From contig CAMQOJ010000091.1 of NCBI GenBank assembly GCA_947003375.1, positions 1 through 11,151 on the forward strand: 11,151 nt of DNA, read 5' to 3'. The DNA is from an uncultured Lachnospiraceae bacterium (GTDB taxonomy: Bacteria > Bacillota > Clostridia > Lachnospirales > Lachnospiraceae). The position numbers were made by a program, and so were the translations under genes. Below, piece by piece: positions 6,739 to 11,151 of the stretch. The number at the start of each line of letters is the position of its first letter. Position 1 is the stretch's first letter. The notes under the pieces were generated by a model. It was not told where the DNA came from, did not search any database, and saw nothing but the letters and a program-made list of their open reading frames with translations.

Positions 6739-6761
6739 CGCTCCGCCACGCGGAGCGTTTT
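6739..6761 (+). terminator. Intrinsic terminator of the XRE-ABC operon
   Basis: CGCTCCGC (6739-6746), loop CAC, GCGGAGCG (6750-6757), then TTTT. The 8-bp GC-rich perfect stem is 47 bp after the second ABC gene's stop. The T-tract is short but the stem is strong. Confidence 0.75.
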
Positions 6762-6806
6762 GCGTCCGGTTTCCTCCTGCGCAGATAGCTTTATTCTCTA
6801 AAGAAA

Positions 6807-6852
6807 TCTTTATAATTCTTACGGTTTTCTCTTTATACCTCCTCTTTATACT
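6807..6852 (+). promoter_or_regulatory. TCTTTATA direct repeats: candidate response-regulator sites and promoter region
   Basis: TCTTTATA occurs at 6807-6814, 6830-6837 and 6843-6850. The last two lie in a longer CTCTTTATAC repeat with a 13-bp period (6829-6838, 6842-6851). The third copy runs into TATACT (6847-6852), a fair -10 box without a good -35 (GTTTTC at 6824-6829), as expected for an activator-dependent promoter. OmpR-family regulators typically bind direct repeats, and one is encoded in this operon. Binding itself is inference. Nothing else is evident in the 162-bp gap. Confidence 0.4.
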
Positions 6853-6923
6853 GAAATCATCAAATGACAGCATAACACGCTGAATGCAGGCGTGAATTCT
6901 ATTGTTTAGAGGAGGCATATCCC

Positions 6924-7517
6924 ATGTGGCAGTTTTTAAGAGAATACATCAGCGCTCCGAACACGATTGGGGCCATTGCACCCAGCAGCAGGCATCTGGC
7001 GGCGGCCATGACGGCTTCTATCGATTTCGAGAAAGCGCGCTGCATTGTAGAATACGGGGCGGGGACGGGCGTATTTACCAGAGAGGTGGCAGCAAGAAAA
7101 AGGCGGGACACGACTTATATAGTGATCGAACAGAATGATTGTTTTTATGAGATGCTTCGGAAACAGTTCCAGGGAATGCCGGGAGTGGTGCTGATTCACG
7201 GAGATGCCGGAAATGTATGCAGCTTCTTAAGAGAACAGGGGTTTAAGCATGCGGATTATATCATTTCCGGACTGCCATTTACATCACTCCCCCGGCAGGT
7301 GTCCCATAGAATACTGTCACAGACCCAAGAGGCTATCGGAGCCGAAGGCGTATTTACCACATTCCAGTATACACTGCTGCGGAAAGCCTTTCTGGAAAAT
7401 TATTTCCATATCCAGAGGATTGTAAGGGTCTGGCAAAATCTCCCCCCGGCATATGTGCTGCACATGAAACGGAAATGCTGCCACGAGAAGCAAATCTCTG
7501 CGGACAGTATGGCATGA
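6924..7517 (+). CDS. PmtA-like phospholipid N-methyltransferase (class I SAM-dependent)
   Basis: A 197-residue class I methyltransferase of the bacterial phospholipid N-methyltransferase group (COG3963-like). Near the start APSSRHLAAAM (19-29) is the amphipathic lead seen in PmtA proteins. SAM-binding motif I is VEYGAGTGVFT (42-52), the acidic ribose-binding residue is Glu69 (VIEQN), and GDA follows at 93-95. The motif IV position reads ISGLPFTSLP (113-122), close to PmtA's SGLP-x-x-SLP, and the C-terminal NLPPAY (171-176) matches the PmtA NLPPA signature. There is no transmembrane helix; PmtA enzymes bind membranes peripherally and methylate phosphatidylethanolamine. GGAGG stands before ATG 6924. 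It leads an operon with a VTT membrane protein and a two-component system. An rRNA adenine methylase (KsgA/Erm) was considered, but motif IV and the tail fit PmtA better. The actual acceptor lipid is unproven. Confidence 0.78.
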   Translation: MWQFLREYISAPNTIGAIAPSSRHLAAAMTASIDFEKARCIVEYGAGTGVFTREVAARKRRDTTYIVIEQNDCFYEMLRKQFQGMPGVVLIHGDAGNVCSFLREQGFKHADYIISGLPFTSLPRQVSHRILSQTQEAIGAEGVFTTFQYTLLRKAFLENYFHIQRIVRVWQNLPPAYVLHMKRKCCHEKQISADSMA

Positions 7518-7539
7518 GCCAATACCAGGAGGTGTCGTT

Positions 7540-8085
7540 ATGTGGTGTGTCTATTTTCTTGTCTGCGTGCTGCTCCCTATCTGTATTCCGGTGCCGGAAA
7601 CGGCAGTGGTACTGTGGGGAACCGGACGGATCGGCAGCCTGGGAGCTTTTGCCCTTGGGGTCACAGGCTCCGTGCTGGGATTGACGATTATGTATTCCTT
7701 ATCTTCCCTGATCGTACATCGTATTTTTAAAGGAAAAAAAGAGAGGCGGCAGCTTGCGTGGCTGCAGCAGCTCACGGGGCGATACCGCGTTTGGATTCTC
7801 GGCGTACTGCTGATTGTTCCGCTTGTGTCCGATGAAGTGCTCTGCGCAGGCTCTGCTTTTTTTAAAATATCATTGCCTCAGTTTCTGAAAATTGGTATAA
7901 TTGCTAAAATCATATCCATCGGTATGATTGCCTTTTCGGGGTTTTTCGGCAGCTTGTGCGGCCTGAGGCGATGGCAGATGATTGCTGTGGAGCTCCTGTT
8001 TATGTTCCTTGCCTCGGCGGCGCTGCAGCATTTCTGCAAAAAGGGAGAAGCAAACTATCATGAAAGAATTCATACTGGTTGTTGA
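7540..8085 (+). CDS. Small VTT/DedA-like (SNARE-associated) membrane protein
   Basis: A 181-residue polytopic protein with hydrophobic segments near 2-18, 35-56, 84-104, 114-138 and 145-162. The PVPE near residue 17-20, the Gly-rich GSLGAFALGVTGSVLG (32-47) and the block VPLVSDEVLCAGSAFFKISL (93-112) match the layout of VTT-domain (DedA/TVP38) proteins: a P-x-P-E re-entrant element, a G-x-x-x-G helix, then a P-x-S-D loop. The Arg often found before the second loop is not present (LLIVP). Known VTT-domain members act as lipid flippases, scramblases or undecaprenyl phosphate translocases. GGAGG precedes the ATG, 22 bp after the methyltransferase stop, and its last 26 bp overlap the response regulator start. 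A role in moving the methylated lipid across the bilayer is inference from the pairing. Confidence 0.68.
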   Translation: MWCVYFLVCVLLPICIPVPETAVVLWGTGRIGSLGAFALGVTGSVLGLTIMYSLSSLIVHRIFKGKKERRQLAWLQQLTGRYRVWILGVLLIVPLVSDEVLCAGSAFFKISLPQFLKIGIIAKIISIGMIAFSGFFGSLCGLRRWQMIAVELLFMFLASAALQHFCKKGEANYHERIHTGC

Positions 8086-8737
8086 CGACGATAAAGATAT
8101 CTGCAGGCTTCTGGGCATTTACCTGGGCAATGAGGGCTACCGTTACCTCACCTGTGAGAATGCTGCGCAGGCGCTGGATATCCTGGAACACTATCAGGTA
8201 GACCTGATTCTGATGGACGTGATGATGCCGGGAATCGACGGCATCAGCGCCTGCCTACAGATAAGGGAAAAAAGCAGAATGCCCATCATATTCATGTCGG
8301 CAAAATCAGAAGACATAGACATCATACAGGGGCTCACGGTGGGGGGAGACGATTATGTGACCAAGCCCTTTCAGCCCATTGAGCTCCTCGCCCGCATCAA
8401 AGCCCAGCTCCGCCGCTATAAACAGTACAATGAGACGGAAAAGCCGGCGCACACGCTCCAGACGGAGGATCTGACGGTGGACATGGAAAGCCGCCAGGTA
8501 TGGGTAAGCGGGCGGGAAGTGAGGCTGACGCGCAAGGAGTACGACATCCTGGAGTATATGCTGCGGAACAAGGGGCAGGTGCTGACTATGGCACAGATTT
8601 ATGAAGCGGTATGGCATGAAGAATTCTTCTGTTCGGAAAATGCGGTGATGATGCATATCGCCAATCTCCGCAATAAACTGAACTGGGACAATGTCCATTC
8701 GGATTTTATCAAGACCTGTTGGGGAAGAGGGTATTAG
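8060..8737 (+). CDS. OmpR/PhoB-family response regulator
   Basis: A 225-residue two-domain regulator. The receiver domain (about 2-118) has the acidic pocket Asp9-Asp10, phosphoacceptor Asp53 (LILMDVMMPG), switch Ser80 (FMSAKS) and Lys102 (VTKPF). The C-terminal winged-helix domain (about 128-225) shows VRLTRKEYDILEYML, then IYEAVW, then ENAVMMHIANLRNKL and the terminal WGRGY, as in the VanR/PhoB group. ATG 8060 follows AAGGGAGAAG and overlaps the VTT gene by 26 bp. An upstream in-frame ATG at 7982 would add 26 non-family residues and is rejected. The sensor kinase starts 2 bp after its stop. It most likely activates the operon it sits in through the TCTTTATA repeats upstream of 6924; targets elsewhere are possible. 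Confidence 0.93.
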   Translation: MKEFILVVDDDKDICRLLGIYLGNEGYRYLTCENAAQALDILEHYQVDLILMDVMMPGIDGISACLQIREKSRMPIIFMSAKSEDIDIIQGLTVGGDDYVTKPFQPIELLARIKAQLRRYKQYNETEKPAHTLQTEDLTVDMESRQVWVSGREVRLTRKEYDILEYMLRNKGQVLTMAQIYEAVWHEEFFCSENAVMMHIANLRNKLNWDNVHSDFIKTCWGRGY

Positions 8738-8739
8738 AT

Positions 8740-9921
8740 ATGACGGTATTGCGAATGATTCCAAACTATATTTTAATCAATGGCATTGTCATCGCAGGAA
8801 CGGTTTTCGTGATTTTCCTGGTTTACAGAAGACTGTCCTCCTCATACCAAAAACGCCTCACGGCATATTTCCTGAAGGCGGCCTGCGTCTCCCTTGCTGT
8901 CAGCCTGGTGGTGCTGGCGGTGGTGCTGTCCATGATGCAGCTTCTGCTCCATTCCGGGATGTGGGATTATTTTCATGATCTGGGCTATAGATACCTCATT
9001 GCCGCCGAATATCTCCCGGCGGTGGTGGCAGTGGCGCTTACCGTGATATGCTTTATTGTCTCCTTTTCCGTCAGGATCAACCGCAGGGTCAGGTATGTGG
9101 AGTACCTGTCCCAGGAAATCCAGAAAATCCGGGAGGAGGGCTTTGGAAGGACCATGGAACTGCAGGGGGACGATGAGATCACCCGGCTGTGCGCCGTCAT
9201 CAACGAGATGTCCGTCCAGCTTCGGGAAAAGGAGGAGAGGGAGAAAAGGCAGCAACGAAGCAAGGATGAGCTGATTACCAATGTCTCCCATGACCTGCGC
9301 AGCCCCCTTACCTCGATCATCGGCTATGTGGAGCTGCTGAAGGAGACGGGGCCCGAAGACAGGCAGCGCTTTGCAGAATACATCGAAGTCGTGGAACGGC
9401 GTCTGACAGGGCTGAACGGGCTGATCAACGAACTGTTTGAATACACGAAGCTGAACTCCGCCGACCAATTACCGGACTTGGAGAAAAGGGATGTGCTGGA
9501 ACTGCTGCGGCATATCCTCTATGAATATAAAGTCCTTATGGAGGCGGAGGGCCTGACGCTTTCGTGGCAGCTGGAGGCGGAAAGCCATATGGCCCATATC
9601 AATACCCGACAGATGGTGCGGGTGTTCCAGAATCTGCTGGACAACGCCCGCAGGTACGCCCACCATGCCGCCCCGGTAACCGTGACGGCACAGGACACGG
9701 GCCGGCTCCATATCTGTATCACCAACCGGGTGGCGGATCCTCACGGCATTGAGCCCGACAGGATCTTTGAGCGCTTCTACTGTGGAGACCGGGCCAGGAG
9801 CGCCCCCCAAAGCTCCGGGCTGGGGCTAGCCATTGTAAAGCGCATCGTGGAGCTCCACGGGGGCCAGGTGGACGCATCTCTGCAGGGACAGGAGCTGTCC
9901 ATCCATCTGTTCCTTAAATAA
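8740..9921 (+). CDS. Three-helix sensor histidine kinase
   Basis: A 393-residue membrane histidine kinase. Hydrophobic helices lie near 9-28, 46-71 and 91-111, with a short external loop (72-90) and no large sensor domain, the layout of kinases that sense the membrane or membrane-acting compounds. A HAMP-like linker (112-165) leads to the H-box VSHDLRSPLTSIIGY with His184. The ATPase domain has N-box NLLDNARRYA (Asn302), F-box IFERFY and G2 SSGLGLAIVK (358-367). The G1 box is degenerate: N329-R-V-A-D-P-H-G replaces D-x-G-x-G, as in a Firmicutes HK subgroup with N-P-V in this place. I start at ATG 8740, two bases after the regulator's stop; a TTG in the same frame at 8719 is less likely. It is the cognate partner of the preceding regulator. 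Confidence 0.92.
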   Translation: MTVLRMIPNYILINGIVIAGTVFVIFLVYRRLSSSYQKRLTAYFLKAACVSLAVSLVVLAVVLSMMQLLLHSGMWDYFHDLGYRYLIAAEYLPAVVAVALTVICFIVSFSVRINRRVRYVEYLSQEIQKIREEGFGRTMELQGDDEITRLCAVINEMSVQLREKEEREKRQQRSKDELITNVSHDLRSPLTSIIGYVELLKETGPEDRQRFAEYIEVVERRLTGLNGLINELFEYTKLNSADQLPDLEKRDVLELLRHILYEYKVLMEAEGLTLSWQLEAESHMAHINTRQMVRVFQNLLDNARRYAHHAAPVTVTAQDTGRLHICITNRVADPHGIEPDRIFERFYCGDRARSAPQSSGLGLAIVKRIVELHGGQVDASLQGQELSIHLFLK

Positions 9922-9976
9922 TGCTTGTGATGATGGCTTCGAAATCCTGCTTTCCGATGCCTGTTGTCCTTGCCAT
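9914..9976 (-). pseudogene. N-terminal stub of an AAA-ATPase-like (PD-(D/E)XK-type) gene
   Basis: On the minus strand, ATG 9976 opens a 20-codon frame starting MARTTGIGKQDFE, the hallmark N-terminus of the AAA-ATPase-like family with a C-terminal DUF1703/PD-(D/E)XK nuclease domain. Intact members continue with a Y-F-Y-I/V-D-K-T motif and then a Walker A; here the frame stops at once and overlaps the last 8 bp of the histidine kinase gene. A usable GAGGG stands just upstream of the ATG. It is a broken remnant; the rest was lost, perhaps by a deletion that brought the kinase gene next to it. Family assignment rests on a short match. Confidence 0.6.
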
Positions 9977-10023
9977 ATCTGTGCCCTCATACCTGGTTCT
10001 AATGTGTTTTTTCGTAATTTTTC

Positions 10024-10032
10024 TGCTATAAT
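10024..10032 (+). promoter_or_regulatory. Extended -10 promoter box reading into the palindromic element
   Basis: TGCTATAAT is a perfect extended -10 (TGn plus TATAAT at 10027-10032). There is no convincing -35 (GTGTTT at 10004-10009). A start near 10039 would transcribe the hairpin element that begins at 10060. Confidence 0.4.
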
Positions 10033-10059
10033 GATAGCATATATTCGCTCTATCGGTAA

Positions 10060-10186
10060 TCAAATACCCCGCTGCAAGCAACGGGGTATCAATCTTGCAA
10101 CGCTGCAGAGCAGCGGGGTATTTGACCCTCGCGGCATTCGCCAACTGGCCGTGCAAGCACGGCCGCTTGGCTCATTGCTCGCGGGA
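10060..10186. repeat. Palindromic multi-hairpin intergenic element (REP/MITE-like or structured RNA)
   Basis: Outer pair: TCAAATACCCCGCTGC (10060-10075) and its exact reverse complement GCAGCGGGGTATTTGA (10110-10125). Inside, ATACCCCGCTGC can instead pair with GCAACGGGGTAT (10064-10089, one mismatch), and CGCTGC-AGA-GCAGCG (10101-10115) forms its own hairpin, so the folds are mutually exclusive. A second module, 10140-10171, is GCCAA-ct-GGCCGTGC-aa-GCACGGCC-gc-TTGGC, flanked by CCTCGCG (10127-10133) and CGCGGG (10180-10185), which pair with one bulge. Both modules have the same apex, TGCAAGCA. No coding function is evident. It fills most of the 390-bp gap before the next gene and has no T-tract for a terminator. 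Confidence 0.7.
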
Positions 10187-10202
10187 ATCAATAAAAATGG
10201 AA

Positions 10203-10231
10203 TTGCATTTCCCATGGTTTTCAGGTAGAAT
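10203..10231 (+). promoter_or_regulatory. Promoter of the second TetR-family gene
   Basis: TTGCAT (10203-10208) and TAGAAT (10226-10231) are separated by exactly 17 bp. The leader to ATG 10310 would be about 72 nt. I see no clear palindrome over it. Confidence 0.5.
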
Positions 10232-10309
10232 GGAGTTGTTTACGAATCACAGGCGTCGGGGATTGGCAGGCAACGGAAAGGTCAACCAGGGAAAGGGTAC
10301 GGCTGCTTC

Positions 10310-10888
10310 ATGACTCATGAGATACAGGATGAAAGATATTTTGTGGCTGACGAAGCCATATATGACGCGTTCTTTTTGCTCCTGAAGGAAAAGGACATGG
10401 ACAAGATAACGGTGTCCGATATCATAAAAAGAGCCGGAGTGGTGCGCAGCACCTTTTACAACCACTACGAAAACGTTCCGGCTCTTGTGTCGGCCATTGA
10501 GGATAAGACAATCCAGGACATCTTCTCCCTCATGGAGACGTTCCATCCGAAGAATGACCACGATATGTGCAAATCCTTTTTCCTGACGATATGCGACTAC
10601 ACCAGGACGAACCCGTTTCTGGCAAATCTGCTCAGAAGCCCCAGAGGGGACGGGTTCTTTGAGAAATCCATCACCATGCTGCACCGCTATGTGGCGAAGG
10701 TCATGCAGGATACGGAGCCTTCCGAGCACAGCAAAGAAGAGGTATCCTACATGATCGCCTGTTCAATCGGCAGTACGATTGGCGTCCTCCACAAATGGAG
10801 CAGGGAGGATTTCCAGGCTCCGGCAGAGGTGGTGGCCGATATCCTGACCCAGGCCTTTATCGCGGGCATGCTCCCCTTTATGTCGTAG
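10310..10888 (+). CDS. TetR/AcrR-family transcriptional regulator
   Basis: A 192-residue TetR-family protein. The N-terminal DNA-binding domain (about 10-62) shows KITVSDIIKRAGVVRSTFYN followed by HYENVPALV, the standard helix-turn-helix signature. The C-terminal half (about 65-192) is helical, with segments such as MCKSFFLTICDYTRTNPFLA and a final hydrophobic ADILTQAFIAGMLPFMS, the AcrR-type ligand/dimer domain. The start has only a distant GGGAAAGGG (12 nt spacing), so translation may be modest; no better in-frame start exists nearby. The gene lies tail to tail with an acyl-CoA synthetase and overlaps it by 11 bp, so they are not in one operon. It does not resemble the first TetR in this window outside the helix-turn-helix. 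Target genes cannot be seen; fatty-acid-related control is only suggested by the neighbour. Confidence 0.88.
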   Translation: MTHEIQDERYFVADEAIYDAFFLLLKEKDMDKITVSDIIKRAGVVRSTFYNHYENVPALVSAIEDKTIQDIFSLMETFHPKNDHDMCKSFFLTICDYTRTNPFLANLLRSPRGDGFFEKSITMLHRYVAKVMQDTEPSEHSKEEVSYMIACSIGSTIGVLHKWSREDFQAPAEVVADILTQAFIAGMLPFMS

Positions 10889-11151
10889 GGAGCTCCTCGT
10901 CGATCAGAACGTCCTGCCGCTTTATCTTCCTGGTGGAATTTTTGATGAAAGGGTGCTTCCGGACGACCAGCCCTGTAATCTGGCGGTAGCTGGGCTGGCC
11001 TTTGTTGTATTTGTCCAGAAAGGCCTGGAGCTCCTTCTGAATCTTCTCCTCGCTCATCCGCTTTGCCGCCACCACGTCCTGATCCGGGTAGATCCTGGCG
11101 GTGAGCCCGTTGTTCTCGCCGGTTACCACTACCTCGCCCACCAGCTTGTCC
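10878..11151 (-). CDS. AMP-forming acyl-CoA synthetase (long-chain fatty acid-CoA ligase-like), C-terminal part only
   Basis: The last 90 codons of an AMP-binding (ANL superfamily) synthetase whose start lies beyond the right edge. Visible elements are the turn GEVVVTGENNGLTARIYPD, the helix with EEKIQKELQAFLDKYNKG, the strand SYRQITGLVVRKHPF, and the terminal motif NSTRKIKR. The Lys after T-R in this motif (codon at plus coordinates 10926-10928) matches the catalytic A10 lysine that makes the acyl-adenylate. The pattern fits long-chain fatty acid-CoA ligases: acyl acid plus ATP plus CoA gives acyl-CoA, cytosolic. Its TAA (10878-10880) falls inside the 3' end of the convergent TetR gene. The chain-length class cannot be told from this piece. 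Confidence 0.82.
   Translation of the reverse strand, partial: DKLVGEVVVTGENNGLTARIYPDQDVVAAKRMSEEKIQKELQAFLDKYNKGQPSYRQITGLVVRKHPFIKNSTRKIKRQDVLIDEELPTT

Noticed and set aside
6924..7517. KsgA/Erm-type rRNA adenine methyltransferase
   Set aside because: The SGLPFTSLP and terminal NLPPA motifs, lead helix and operon partner fit phospholipid N-methyltransferases better, although the SAM fold is shared.
8842..9468. 208-codon minus-strand frame
   Set aside because: Antisense to the histidine kinase; His/Gln-rich composition mirrors the kinase codons and shows no family motif.
10060..10125. Possible CRISPR repeat or intrinsic terminator
   Set aside because: No regularly spaced direct repeats and no T-tract after either stem; the structure is an inverted-repeat element.
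10004..10228. Small plus-strand frame across the palindromic element
   Set aside because: It reads straight through inverted repeats and has no ribosome site; such frames arise from structured repeats.

Overview
The window looks like a chromosomal accessory region from a gut-type Clostridia, most likely Lachnospiraceae. That assignment rests on strong GGAGG-type ribosome binding sites before nearly every gene, tight ATGA-type gene overlaps, mixed base composition, and relics of two gene families that I know as multicopy in Lachnospiraceae (Rpn/PD-(D/E)XK and AAA-ATPase-like). This is inference from style and family content; there is no marker gene. I see no tRNA, rRNA, CRISPR array, integrase or transposase.

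Layout, left to right. (1) 1-472: a promoter and a collapsed Rpn-family nuclease gene whose catalytic middle is missing. (2) 473-2276: a visibly AT-richer cassette made of a leftward pair (44-residue membrane peptide plus membrane-anchored alpha/beta hydrolase, joined by an ATGA overlap) and a divergent TetR-family repressor; two imperfect palindromes lie over the shared promoter. (3) 2277-6761: a GC-rich rightward operon with a long leader holding a 15-bp tandem repeat, an XRE-family regulator, two ABC exporter half-transporters that probably form a heterodimer, and a clear hairpin terminator. (4) 6762-9921: a rightward four-gene operon of a PmtA-like phospholipid N-methyltransferase, a small VTT/DedA-like membrane protein, an OmpR-family response regulator and a three-helix sensor histidine kinase; TCTTTATA direct repeats stand upstream. 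(5) 9914-10309: a 20-codon remnant of an AAA-ATPase-like gene on the minus strand, then a palindromic repeat element of about 127 bp with its own candidate promoter. (6) 10310-11151: a second TetR-family regulator that overlaps, tail to tail, the 3' end of a leftward AMP-forming acyl-CoA synthetase running off the window.

Functionally, the region is a row of small self-regulated modules (TetR plus hydrolase, XRE plus ABC exporter, two-component system plus lipid-modifying pair), each pairing a sensor or regulator with a membrane- or export-related effector. This suits stress or antimicrobial response loci. The most interesting unit is the methyltransferase-VTT-two-component operon, which reads as an inducible phospholipid head-group modification and translocation system. 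Substrates and inducers cannot be read from the sequence.
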